Assembly: GCA_030770535.1 (NCBI GenBank)
Contig: JASVEC010000162.1
Location: forward strand, 1-38,773
Origin: Batkoa obscura
Lineage: Eukaryota > Entomophthoromycota > Entomophthoromycetes > Entomophthorales > Batkoaceae
DNA length: 38,773 nt
Direction: 5' to 3'
Of this stretch, positions 1 to 10,299 are shown piece by piece (within the stretch, counting starts at the first letter, position 1; every line of letters begins with the position of its first letter). The notes under the pieces are model-generated. The model saw only the letters and a program-made list of their open reading frames with translations, was not told the DNA's origin and searched no databases. A program made the translations under genes and the position numbers.

Positions 1-17
1 AAAAGCTTCAAAATCCA

Positions 18-983
18 TCAATAGAAATGGCTATTATTTCTACCATTTCCTTCCGCAAAATTATAAAAAACATGTTCAACAAACTCTCTAGGTGGTGTTA
101 CCCCTTTGTTTGTAGTAGTAATAAAATGTTGTAATCCATTAATATCCATTTTTCTTGTTCCAGGTTTTACATAGCGAAGAAATATTGTTCTTACTACGCT
201 CTTCATTTTAGCACTGAGTTCATTGTTTTCTAATAATGGAACTTGGCCTAAAGCAAAATTAATAAGTAACAAACTATTATAAAATACATACCTTCTCCTT
301 CTAATCCATTCAATAAATCCTGTACTTCTTTCTTTAACTCTATAAATTAAAACTTAAAGACAAAATAGAGTGACTAAAAACTAATCATACCTAAAAGAGG
401 CTCGAACATGTCATCAAAAGTTAAACCCAACTCAATAATTTCAATTGAAATTTTAGGTATATTTAAAATAAAAGTTATAAAAGCAATAAAATAAATAGAA
501 TATATAGGATAAAACCATAATAAATCAAATGCTCTACTTATAATTTTATAGATTAATTGAAAATCTTGTGTATTACGAAATTGATGAATCAAATTCTGAA
601 TTTCGATCATCTCTTTCGGTTCACTATTTCCACTACAAGTACTTTGTTGATTTTCTATCCTTAATTGTTCTATAACAATAAATTTGAAATCTTCTCTTGG
701 AGCTAAAATACGTTCTAACTCATTTAAATCTAATACTTTACTTTCGAATAAAAGATCCCATATTCTATGTTGAGTTAAATCTATCACTTTTAAATTCCTA
801 ATTACTTTGTTAGTAATGTCTTGTATAAGTAATACACTATCTATACCTTTTCCAAATCTGGTTTTCTTTAAACAAATTAAAAAGATAGGAATTGCTATGT
901 GAAAGGTTAACGAGATCTTGTGCATCTAGAGACTCAACTATTTCTAATATATTGTTTGGAGTTAAATTCTCGAATTGAAACAT
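18..983 (-). CDS. F-box protein with C-terminal EF-hand-like region (4 exons)
   Basis: The gene reads on the minus strand as four exons (983-847, 797-391, 339-292, 247-18) joined by 44-51 nt introns with GT..AG ends; the first contains an ACTAAC branch site. The joined frame gives about 273 aa. The N-terminus carries an F-box (LTPNNILEIVESLDAQDLV, then IWKR, residues about 7-46), the Skp1-binding module of SCF ubiquitin ligases. The middle (residues about 47-180) is helical with a hydrophobic stretch and no domain I recognise. The last 75 residues contain an EF-hand-like segment (VKPGTRKMDINGLQHFI). Substrate-receptor function is inferred from the F-box only. The stop at 18-20 lies at the window edge. 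In another frame the DNA just before it encodes AISIDGF, which resembles the next expected EF-hand piece, so the annotated end may be artificial. An alternative reading retains the third intron and uses an acceptor two bases downstream. Confidence 0.72.
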
Positions 984-1178
984 TTTTAAAAATAAAATGA
1001 CTGAAAAAAATTGACAATTTTGTAAAATTCGGATTTTAAATTAGCAAATTAATATTTAGAAAAATTAAATTTTATTAAAAAGAATAATAAAATTTAAGTT
1101 AATTTTGATTGCGAGTAGAGATATATATTCAAATATAGGAATATTAAAACAAAAAATAGGTACTATTTTAATACCACT

Positions 1179-3686
1179 TTAATTGTTTGAATTATTTTGT
1201 ACTTGATTACCAAAGATATTTTCTTTAAGTTTAAGGTATTCAAGGTAAACTTGTAATTTTTGACGTTCAAGTTCTTGTCTTTCAGTTTCTAATAATGTTT
1301 CCAACTCCTCGAATTGAGTAAGTTTTAAATCCAATTTTTGAAGCTGAGCATCAACTACTTCATATACCAACCTTTGAATCTCCTTTTCTTCATAATCTGC
1401 CAGTACTTTAGCTTTACCTGCTGCCGACCCCAACGCTGCCGAGGCTACTTTATTTAAATGCTCTTTAGAAAAGGCCCCGCTTTGTGGTACATGGTCCCCA
1501 GACCCATTTTCATTTTTTATCTCTTGATCATCTTCATTATCTGCATGACCCTCAGTTTTACCGTTTACTTTAGCTAATTCTTTTAATGCAGTTTGTGCTG
1601 CAGCAGAGGCAACACCAGGGTTAACAGCAGATGCTAAAAAGGCCACAACAGACATAACTGGATTATCTGCTTGTGAAAATGGTAAGCGCTTAAATTTAAG
1701 TGGGTCATCAGTTTTGTTATTTTCAAGATATGGATCTTCAATAGGAAGTTGAAGGAATTTGAGTATACATTGTTCACGATCTCTAGAACCAACATGTTCA
1801 GCAACCTTGTCCCAATCTTCTTGGTGCATTTCAATACCTTCTAAAAGGAGTAAAGTTTCTTGTTCATTCCAGTCATCGTTTGAAAAGGGTTTAGGGATAT
1901 TTTCTTCCATTTTTAAGAAATCACCACTGAAATGATTAGTTGGGAATCGTCCTTCCAAATAGCAGTTTGGACATATACTAACATCTTTTGTTTTTATATT
2001 ATAATACCGGATCTTTGAACAATCTACGTTACATGTAGCACAATTGAAAGCTTTGAGTTGAGGTGGGTCAACTCGCTCATAAATATCTCTACGAAGATCA
2101 TGGTTGACTTCTGTTTTTACTGCTGAGCTGACATCATTAGGTGCAGTTGGATTTATATTGGTTGAAGTAGATGGTAAAAACGGTTGGAGCCCACGTGGTG
2201 TATCTGCTGTAACTCTGAAATGGCCAGTAAAAGGAGGTAATACCGCAGAAGGACGAGAAATAGGGTCGATTTGGTAATTAATTAAACCCCATTGCTCCAA
2301 GAAAGCATGTACCCTAATAACAGCACATACATCACCAGATAAATTTCTACGACAAGCAGTTACAGTCAAATACTCTACTGGATTTAATCTGTAAGTATTA
2401 ATCATGAAATCTCTAAATTCTTTGTATATTGTTGGTGTTTTACTTGAGTTTCTAGAATTGAAAAATTCTGGTAATGAACGTTCTTCTATCTCGTTAATCT
2501 TATCCATATCAAACCAAGCAGAGTAACTTGGGATAATAATCTCATGAGTCTGTTTAGCTATTGGCTCTTCTCCCTCATCGCCATCAACTGTTGGAGCCTT
2601 GTTCATTGACGCATCATCTGCAATTTGAGATGAAATATTAAGGATCTCACCACCTTGGATTGGCTCAAGCTCGGCTCTTTTTGCAGCACCTTTATTGACC
2701 TTTACTAATTCATCGATTTCATTTACTTCAACTTGATCAGCTCCACTAATCAAAGTTGCTGTAGGAATATTATCATCTGCTCTATGCTTTTTGGAAGGAT
2801 CATCTGAATTTTCATTGCTTTCTGCCTCAGGTTTTCTTTTGGAAGCTTTGAGCTTTGGGTCGTAAACATATATCCCTTCATTATCAACTAAAAAATCCTC
2901 TTCATTCATCCACTCATTAAAATCCAAACTATCTTCAAGCCAACGGGCTGAAACATGGATGGGTTTATTTTTTTCAGTTGTGGTTTCATTTTCTATAACA
3001 TAATCTGATGAATCATTTACCCAAGCATCATGAGAATCTGGATAAAAGAACCAATGCAAAAGTGCTTTATCGCCACGCTTATCAAGAACCCGATACCAAT
3101 CACTATCTCTTGGGGGCTCATTTTGCTCTGCTGAATGTATTATATGGGTAGGAGAGTCATTTGATTGGACGACTGTTGCTCTAAGCTTTGTAGCTTTTTC
3201 AGTCAAAATTCGAACTTTTTCCTGTGGTACATCATCTGAAAAAGCAATTTTTGGATCAGCAATTAAATTCTGACTCTGTAGGGATATGTGAACATGCTTT
3301 AGTAAACCTATAAAAAAATCCTTTTTACTAGAATCTGCAAAATCCCAATCAAAACATTTACGAAGAGCCAAATATTGAAATGAAGATTTCAATAGGGCAA
3401 AAAGTAAAATTGAATTTGGTTTTTTTGGTCTAAAAAATTTGGCGTTTATTCTTACCAAGGGATACCCAGTGTCATCGTTAGAATGACGACCTAAATTATC
3501 TTCTTGAAATTGAAATAAAGAAGCTGTAAATTGTGATAAATCTTTAGCAGATAAAGTTGGAAATTCTGCTTCAGTTTTATGTATGAAATTTATTAAAGGT
3601 ACCGTAAGCTCTTGGAATTCATTTAAGGTCTCAATAGAATCATAGTAATCCCAATCAACGTCACCAGATCTAAGATTAAGATTCAT
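1179..3686 (-). CDS. SWI/SNF-RSC complex SWIRM/ZZ/SANT subunit (SMARCC/Swi3/Rsc8 family)
   Basis: Intronless 835-aa ORF on the minus strand. The domains in order are clear. Residues about 8-280 resemble the SMARCC N-terminal module (MarR-like, BRCT-like and chromo-like parts; note WYRVLDKRGDKALLHWFFYP and VSARWLEDS). SWIRM lies at about 382-470 (IIPSYSAWFDMDKINEIE; TVTACRRNLSGDVCAVIRVH). A ZZ-type zinc finger lies at about 548-580 (CATC..C..CPNC). SANT lies at about 603-650 (WNEQETLLLLEGIEMHQEDW). A coiled coil/leucine zipper spans about 760-825. This is the dimeric scaffold subunit of nucleosome remodellers, acting in the nucleus. S. cerevisiae Swi3 and Rsc8 lack the full N-terminal module, so this copy is closer in architecture to SMARCC1/2. 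Low-complexity acidic linkers separate the domains. It is divergent from the Usa1-like gene. Family assignment is firm; which complex (SWI/SNF or RSC) cannot be told. Confidence 0.95.
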   Translation of the reverse strand: MNLNLRSGDVDWDYYDSIETLNEFQELTVPLINFIHKTEAEFPTLSAKDLSQFTASLFQFQEDNLGRHSNDDTGYPLVRINAKFFRPKKPNSILLFALLKSSFQYLALRKCFDWDFADSSKKDFFIGLLKHVHISLQSQNLIADPKIAFSDDVPQEKVRILTEKATKLRATVVQSNDSPTHIIHSAEQNEPPRDSDWYRVLDKRGDKALLHWFFYPDSHDAWVNDSSDYVIENETTTEKNKPIHVSARWLEDSLDFNEWMNEEDFLVDNEGIYVYDPKLKASKRKPEAESNENSDDPSKKHRADDNIPTATLISGADQVEVNEIDELVKVNKGAAKRAELEPIQGGEILNISSQIADDASMNKAPTVDGDEGEEPIAKQTHEIIIPSYSAWFDMDKINEIEERSLPEFFNSRNSSKTPTIYKEFRDFMINTYRLNPVEYLTVTACRRNLSGDVCAVIRVHAFLEQWGLINYQIDPISRPSAVLPPFTGHFRVTADTPRGLQPFLPSTSTNINPTAPNDVSSAVKTEVNHDLRRDIYERVDPPQLKAFNCATCNVDCSKIRYYNIKTKDVSICPNCYLEGRFPTNHFSGDFLKMEENIPKPFSNDDWNEQETLLLLEGIEMHQEDWDKVAEHVGSRDREQCILKFLQLPIEDPYLENNKTDDPLKFKRLPFSQADNPVMSVVAFLASAVNPGVASAAAQTALKELAKVNGKTEGHADNEDDQEIKNENGSGDHVPQSGAFSKEHLNKVASAALGSAAGKAKVLADYEEKEIQRLVYEVVDAQLQKLDLKLTQFEELETLLETERQELERQKLQVYLEYLKLKENIFGNQVQNNSNN

Positions 3687-4333
3687 TTTTAATCTTATTT
3701 TTAAAAAAAAAATAATATTAGCTTATTAATTCATTCAATTTAGTTGAAAAAATTAAATCGATTTTATTGGCTCGAAGAGTTTTTTTAATTACTTCAGTTC
3801 TAATTTGATTTAAATAAGACTAAATGCTTTAATATAAAATAATATATACTTTTAAATACTTTAGCCAACTACTTAGTCAAGACAAAGCTACATTGATAGA
3901 TAGACATTTTTGAAGGTATATTTGTCCTACATTATATTTAAGTTCTATAAAGAGTATTAGCTTTAAATGAACGATCAATTTGAGAATATTTCTTTATTTA
4001 AGGATTCCCTACTGACAATTTTTCAACTTAATGATAGTTAAAAAGGGTCAAACAAATGAAACTAAAGATGGCTCCCATTTTAAAAAACCATTATTATATT
4101 TTAACTGTTGTTTTCAGTATAAAAATTAGCAAAAAATATTAACTTTTGACTTTATTTAATTAGTCAAAGAAACTTTGAAATAAAGAATTCAGCTTGATAG
4201 CTTTAAAACAGAGTAGCCTTAATAAAATTTATGCTTAAATACAAATAATGATCAATACTTTCAAATCAAACATCAAAATTAACAAATTAAAGTTGGTTGA
4301 AGAATATCTACACTAAAAAACAAATCAAGTTAA
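3687..4333. promoter_or_regulatory. Divergent intergenic region between SWIRM gene and Usa1-like gene
   Basis: About 650 bp between two divergently transcribed gene starts, so it should hold both promoters. It is very AT-rich. I see A/T tracts near both starts but no unambiguous TATA box, no repeat and no ORF with coding character. Confidence 0.5.
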
Positions 4334-6461
4334 ATGGCGATATATGATTTGTTACATTTGCTAGTAGGAGATTTAGTTTTAAGAAATCTTGATTTTTCAA
4401 ACGAAATTAACTTTATAATTTTTATAAATAAAATGCCACAAGAATATCCACACTTAAATGAACCTGATGTAAATGGTTCGTCAGTACCGGTAGTGCTCTT
4501 CATTCCTAATAGAGCTTCAGAGGATTTACCTGAATACATTATTCATTTGTCTCCTATAAATACTATCCTTGATCTTAAGAAAGTGCTTAAAAATAAACTA
4601 GCAACTAAACCAAAGACATTTGATATTAGAATAATTTACCTTGGGAAAATTAAGGAAAACCACGAGTTTATTAAAGATGTCTTGAAAAAAAAGGTACTTT
4701 ATCCATTTATAGTTGATTATAAACCTTAACCTTAACCTTTAATAGGATGAAGGCGAAAGCGATGACAAATCAAAAACAGATGATAAAGATGAATCAAAAG
4801 GATACCCTCATTTCCATGTTATGATCAATAATGTGCCTCCACCAACCATTAAGAAAGTATCAAAACAAGAAAACACCAACAAAAATTTAACTCCCAGTTT
4901 TGCTACTACGAAAGCTCAAACTCTTAATATATCAGATAATTCTCTCAATGGCCAAGATTACTATAATAACTCTTCAACACCAATCAGTGGAAATATACTG
5001 TCATCAAGTAATGTTCAGAGTTCATCAAAAGGAACGATAAAAGATCTCAATTCTTATCAAGTGCCTTCCTTGGGTCAAGTGCATCAGGATTTAGGTCAAA
5101 TAATAATTCAGAAAATGCATCAACGTCTACATCAGGGAATAATTCTAGAAACAAATCTGAGTTTGTAGCAAATTCCAACTCTGTAAATGTATCAGAACTT
5201 TCATCAAGTAATAATTCAAGAAATGGACCAGGATCTGATTCAAATGATAGCTCAACAAATACAACAGCGTTTGGCTCAAATAATAATTTAACTGGCACAC
5301 AGATATTTGGAGCAACCAGTAACTCAACAAACACACCTGCATTTAGATCTGGCATCAATTCAACAAATGCACCAGTGCTTGGGTCAAGTGGCAGTCCAAT
5401 AAGTACATCGCCGTTTAGGACAACTAATAGTCCCGAAACACCAGCTTTTGAATTAAATAATAGTTCCGGGACTTCAAGGCTTCTAGCAACTAATAACCCT
5501 GACACACCAATGACTGGAATAACTAGCAATTCAACAAGTAGATCAATGCTTGGATCTCATAATGACTCCAACTCATTCAGATTTAATACCTCTATGAATA
5601 ATAGCCAAGATCCGAGATTAAATGTTCCACATAATCCACCTGCTAGTGATGTATTAAGATCAGATGCAGATTTTATAGAAGCTTATATACAAAGAATAGA
5701 GCGAGGAGGTTTGATTGTTTCTGAAGCAGCGAAATTGCGCTTTGCAGAAATCATGAAAAAAACTTATACTGATAATTTACAAATCCAACTTCAACTTCAG
5801 CCTACCACTTATCAACATGTAAAAATCAAGTAAAGTTTCTAATATCACCATTTTACTTTTATTAATATTTTTTAGTGGACGCAATTATTTGCTTAAAACT
5901 CCTACTGGAACCTCCGGAGCTGAAAATCCAGTCGCTCCTAGAGAAACAGCAACTTCAGATCCTAATAGGACTAGACGAACTAGACGTTATGTTATTAGAA
6001 GAGTTCGTAGAGAAAGAGCATCGGTACTTCGTACTATTTTTAGATATTTAAGAATCATATGGCCAGCTATAAAAATCGCGTTTAAACTTGCACTTGTCTA
6101 TTTTTTTACGCATATTGGAGGCGATATTTACAAGCAAATACTATTTGGCATTGTAGTTCTTATATTCTTTATCTTTAGTAATGGGATTATTGATGTTCAA
6201 ATAGAGTTTGGACGTGTTGATGAAGCTAATAACCAACAACAGGATCAGCAACATAACGGAAACGAAAATAACGATTTACATGAAGATATAAATGAAGGAA
6301 ACGAAGGTGAGCTAGCACCTGAAACACCACCAGCACCCCCTAGAGAGCCAAGACATCCCTTAATTGAAGGTGCTATTACGTTTTTTTCATCTATCCTTCC
6401 AGAGCGTCCACCACAAGCTAATAGGAACAATGAAGCCAATGCCAATGCTAATCCTAGATAG
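4334..6461 (+). CDS. Usa1/HERPUD-like ERAD membrane protein (3 exons, frame break in linker)
   Basis: Exons 4334-4693, 4746-5829 and 5876-6461; introns are 52 and 46 nt. The product is about 675 aa. An in-frame ATG at 4433 (MPQEYPHLNEPDVN) is an equally good start. Residues about 45-120 look ubiquitin-like (VVLFIPN, YIIHLSP, DLKKVLKNKL, IRIIYLGKI). A long Ser/Asn/Thr-rich linker follows, then a helix (DADFIEAYIQRIERGG) and a Herp-like strand (VKINGRNYLLKTP) spanning intron 2. An Arg-rich basic stretch precedes a pair of hydrophobic helices (IAFKLALVYFFTHI; ILFGIVVLIFFIF), and the tail is acidic then Pro-rich. This layout (UBL, linker, two membrane spans) matches Usa1/HERPUD, the scaffold of the Hrd1 ER-associated degradation ligase. 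Exon 2 changes reading frame somewhere in 5012-5075: one frame ends at 5168, another is open from 5012, and no credible intron bridges them. This looks like a one-base sequence error or a real indel in low-complexity sequence. Confidence 0.65.
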
Positions 6462-6920
6462 TTTGATCATTTCCAATGTTATATATATTCTATTGCTGAA
6501 ATATCATAATTACTGTTTAATTTTAATTGTTTCATTTGATTATTTTATGTTCTATTCCATTTATTGTGAATAAATAAACATACCCTTAATATATTATATA
6601 AAAATTGACTAGGTTTATGACTGTACAATATTAAGCATGAATATTAATTAGAGCGTATATTCTTTTACAAGTATAAAAATTAGCATTTTATCTTTTACTA
6701 AGTTCAAAGACTGTAGAAATATTACTTATTTCTATAAAAATTTAAAATACTAAGATTTAACAGAATTAAAGTGTATAAAAAGTATATAAAAAATTTATTC
6801 ATAGAAAGTAAAACTAAGTTACATTACAGAAAATTGAAGCGTATGTATTTCTGCTCAACTCTTTTTTTGGCTTTGCCATAGTATTTATAGATGAAATTAT
6901 ATTGAAATGAAAAATCATGT
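6462..6920. other. Convergent 3' intergenic region
   Basis: About 460 bp between the convergent ends of the Usa1-like gene and the nucleoside phosphatase gene. It contains AATAAA-like polyadenylation signals (for example at about 6570) and AT-rich sequence. I see no other feature. Confidence 0.4.
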
Positions 6921-8397
6921 TTAGCCTGATGGATGGCAACATTGTCCTGAAGGAAACATCAAATTTACTTCATAAATCATTGCTCCTAAAGTCCATCCAA
7001 CATCAATACCTTCTACTTCCTCATCAAAATAGATATCACGATCTAAAGCTAACCCGTATCCTTCATTCAACATGTTAACTATATAAGCTGCCATAAAACA
7101 GTAATGGTCGATATCTTTATCATCACTCCATTTATCATACTTATTTAAATATTCATCATAATTCAAATTGCTACAGACTGAGTCTGCTTTTTCCATTAAG
7201 CATTGAATATTTGATTTTCCTTTGCATTTAAACCACTTCGCTACTTTAAACATGCCAGAAATGGCTATCAATTTCATATCTTTGGGAATATCCGGTTGAT
7301 AAACTCCATTTACAGCACATGACATGGTCGGACAAAATGGGTCTTTTAACATTAACTTTCGAGTACTAATAACACAATTTGTAAAATCTCCAGAACCTTC
7401 AAAGTCTACCCCTTGACCCGTTTTTCCTCGATATCCTTTAACAAAGCATGGATCCTTGAAAATCCCCCCTTTGTCTAAGGACTTTATTTCGTTAGCGTGA
7501 TACCTTAGTCTTGCTTCATTTCTACCAAATCGAAGATAAGAGTGAGTGTAAACTACTCTTGAAGTGCCATTTAAATTAATTGGAAACGAATTTTCCATTG
7601 GCACCTGTGGTGTTTCAAAAGTAATTTGGCAAGAAGCACCACCCATATCAAGCATACCATGGCTAAGATCAGGTTCATCATCAGAGCCTAAAATACCTGC
7701 CAAATAATTAATGGCTAACCAACCAAAAACACCTTCATATTCTCCAGGAATCACTTGAGCACCAAATTTTGGATCAAATTTAAATCCTGAGTTTTTAAGT
7801 GTGTTACGAACATTTTCCATTAATTGATGGGAGCGAGTCCTTGGTAATAATCGCATACCAGCGGTTGCTTTTAGAAATATAGGAGTCCTAGCATGCTTTG
7901 ATTTTGGTATATATTCGGTAGCATTACCTATAAAGTCCTTCAAATACTCATCTACTTGTTCTGGCTCTATCTCAGCTAAACCACCCAGCTTTTTAATTTT
8001 AAACTGCTTGCCTTTTTTCGGACCAGAGTCATAAATACTTGGTACTATATAAGGTGAATCATGGCAATCCGTTGGTTTGTTCCATTCATATATAAAGATT
8101 CGACTATAATAAATAAATATATGTAATATGAATTATAAAGCTATCTTACGTTCCAGTTGAACCTGCATCCATAATTATACCATAATACAAATCTTTGTCT
8201 TCCTTATTTTTGGTTCGAGTATGTTTTAGTGAGTGTCCTTTTTTTACCCATTCATAGTTGTTAGTTTTAGGTAAAAAGTCCTGAAGTTCATCAATGGTAG
8301 TAGGTATAGGTCTATAATATTGTTCATTATGTCTAGTATGGGATAAGATGGGTAATTCAAAGTGTTGATTTAGGTTATTAAAATGAGCTTGCTGCAT
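6921..8397 (-). CDS. GDA1/CD39-family nucleoside di/triphosphatase (Ynd1/ENTPD4-like apyrase)
   Basis: Minus strand, exons 8397-8150 and 8103-6921 with a 46-nt intron that splits the first apyrase motif; 476 aa. All apyrase-conserved regions are visible: DAGSTGT|R (residues about 77-83), KATAGMRLL (about 162), GEYEGVFGWLAINYL (about 202), LDMGGASCQITFE (about 232) and GWTLGA near the end. The stretch YIPKSKHARTPIFLKATAGM is closer to the Ynd1/ENTPD4 branch than to Gda1. These enzymes hydrolyse nucleoside di- and triphosphates in the Golgi lumen, clearing the GDP/UDP released by glycosyltransferases. Oddly, no signal anchor or C-terminal membrane span is visible in this model, although the family is usually membrane-anchored. 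A short upstream exon might be missing: AG acceptor-like sites lie just 5' of the ATG, but I found no convincing coding exon. The family call is firm and the ends are less sure. Confidence 0.9.
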
Positions 8398-9558
8398 GTT
8401 CTATTCTAAATTAAAATTATTAAGTAAAAGTATATTATCTATTGTTATTTATAGTTTAAAATCTTGAAAACTAAATTATCATTGTTGATAAATTAAAAAA
8501 CCCACTTTTAATCGAGTAAATATCCTTTTTTTTCCTTTTTTTTCTATCAACAAATGTTGATTCGAATTAAATAACTGAAATATTATTCTTTACTATTTAA
8601 GCTTTTTACTCATCAATTTTTCAAGAAAAAGTTATAAAATGAGATCATAACTTTTATTTTGGGTGGCTTTATAATTAATTATTACATTTACTATTTGAAA
8701 TTTTTAAAGGAAGTAGTACTATTATTCAAACAATTTCTATATCTATTTACTAATAACTTCTTTTAGAAACAATGTTTTCGTTTTTCGTTGTAATTTTAAC
8801 TTAATTTATGTTAAATTTAATTTAATATAACTATAAATATTATTAAAATAAAGGAGTCAATGAATTTAAACACATATACCAAGCATTGATAGTATAGAAG
8901 ATTAAAATAATAAATTGAAAAAATGAATTAAAACTCTAATGAGAGTAAGATAGGAGCCTTTGTTTTTAATATTACTTCATGGCTTTATGTTTAATTTATT
9001 CATGTCAGTAGTATTATAACAAGTTTTTTTAAGTTAAGTTTCAATTTGTAAATAGCTTAAAAAGTTTAAACTGAAAAATTTAAACTTTGACAGAATGGGT
9101 CCTTGATCATAATTAATTTATGAAGCGGTAAAGCTTTTTGAAATAAACTTAATATAATCAATATACAAATAAATTTCATAGTTTTATAATATTTTATTGG
9201 TAGTAATAAGCAGTGTATACAAATAACAATAAATATACAAAAAGCTCACTAGCACAAAAAAGTAAAGTAGTAGAGTAAAGTAGTAGAGTAAAGTAGCAGA
9301 GTAAAGAATTCCTAAATGTGTTTTGATTAATTTAATGAATAGCTTTAATAAAGTGGCATTTAAACTAACTAAAATTATTGTGATATTTTCATTTTGTTTT
9401 CAAGCTACATTGTTTTTTTGCTACTTCTTATTTAGATAATAAAGTTTATTTAACACTGTTAAAACATATAGTTTATTAAAGTTTAGATAGTAATATCTTT
9501 AATATTTGAGAAAGCTTACTGTGTATTTTACGGTTAACAAAATAGCTATAGACGCACT
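8398..9558. other. AT-rich intergenic, upstream of the nucleoside phosphatase gene
   Basis: No coding sequence recognised. It contains long A/T tracts and the short 13-bp tandem array listed separately. The upstream promoter of the minus-strand phosphatase gene must lie at its left end. Confidence 0.4.
9261..9306. repeat. 13-bp tandem repeat, 3.5 copies
   Basis: Unit AGTAAAGTAGTAG repeated at 9261, 9274 and 9287 (third copy with one change, TAGCAG) plus a 7-base partial copy. It is a minisatellite with no evident function. Confidence 0.9.
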
Positions 9559-9655
9559 ATATAAGGATGTATTTTTTGTTTAAGAATTTTACTACTAATT
9601 TTTCCGCTCAAATAGCGCTTAAAAAATGTATGAAATCAAAAAAAATATCCCATAT
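9559..9655 (-). mobile_element. MITE-like element, copy 1
   Basis: 97 bp with degenerate ends ATATAAGGATG and ATCCCATAT. Internal landmarks of the family on this strand read TTTTTCCGCTCAAATAG and TGAAATCAAA. It is in reverse orientation relative to the copies at 16.6, 16.9 and 27.2 kb. Confidence 0.85.
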
Positions 9656-9848
9656 GATGGATATTAAATATTTTTACTTGCTTTGGGCTCATCTCAAAAT
9701 AATATTAATAATCTATTTAGCAGCTTAAAAATTGTTTGCTGATTCAATGTTTAAACTGAAAATTTATTACAGAATAAATCAAGTTCAATTTGTATAAAAT
9801 GAACTTACTTCTTTTTTCACAATAGATTTTTATTATTATTATAGTTTA

Positions 9849-9975
9849 AATCAGACGTTGTAGTTTGTGATCATGATCTGAGGGCAAAAGGAGGGTCCTC
9901 CAACACGAAGCTGGTTCCTTCTACGATCCCAGACCCAGGCTTTCGCCTTCATGCTCATTAAACGTTCATCATTTT
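9849..9975 (-). ncRNA. GC-rich structured island, candidate snoRNA-like RNA
   Basis: A block of about 50% GC inside roughly 25% GC flanks, without an ORF that looks coding. In AT-rich genomes such islands are often RNA genes. On the minus strand it reads, in order: a C-box-like ATGATGA (RC of 9966-9972), TGAGCATGAAGGC (resembling the U3 box B GAGCGTGAAG), a GGC-GAAA-GCC hairpin (9938-9947), a GAAG..CTTC hairpin, a GGAGG..CCTCC palindrome (9890-9901), CATGATCA (resembling U3 box C) and GTCTGA (box D, 9851-9856). The order B-C-D is that of the U3 snoRNA 3' domain. However, the universally conserved U3 A/A' sequence (GGATCATTTCTATAG) is not present upstream. It could be another C/D RNA, a U3 3'-domain fragment or an unrelated structured sequence. 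The strand is inferred from these boxes. Confidence 0.4.
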
Positions 9976-10299
9976 TAATGGTAACATGCACATAGTTCAC
10001 ACCCTATTATCTAAAGTATAATTAATTCTTTGTGGGATTACAGAAAAATATAAAATTAATGATTAAATTACAAAATTGTGATTAATGAGTAATATTAATT
10101 TTTATAAAAAAATAAGTTTTATAAAGCTTAAAAGACGTATAAATATACATTTAAAAATATTTTAATTCATACTTTTTAAAATCTGACTTTAAAATTTCCT
10201 TAGCCTAAACTTTGAAAAAATCAAATAGCTTAGTTTTGAACTAAGACTTTTTTTATTTTATTTTCTATCACTCAAATTCATTTGTCAAACTACTAAAAG

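Noticed and set aside
4727-4745. CCTTAACCTTAACC resembling telomere-type repeats
   Set aside because: Only two units, and it is the 3' pyrimidine tract of intron 1 of the Usa1-like gene.
5047-5529. 160-codon minus-strand frame over the Usa1-like linker
   Set aside because: Antisense shadow of the Ser/Asn/Thr-rich coding linker; repetitive Leu/Glu/Val pattern is the reverse complement of the repeats.
9849-9975. tRNA gene or complete U3 snoRNA in the GC-rich island
   Set aside because: No tRNA B-box (GGTTCGANNCC) or cloverleaf, and the conserved U3 A/A' box GGATCATTTC is absent upstream.
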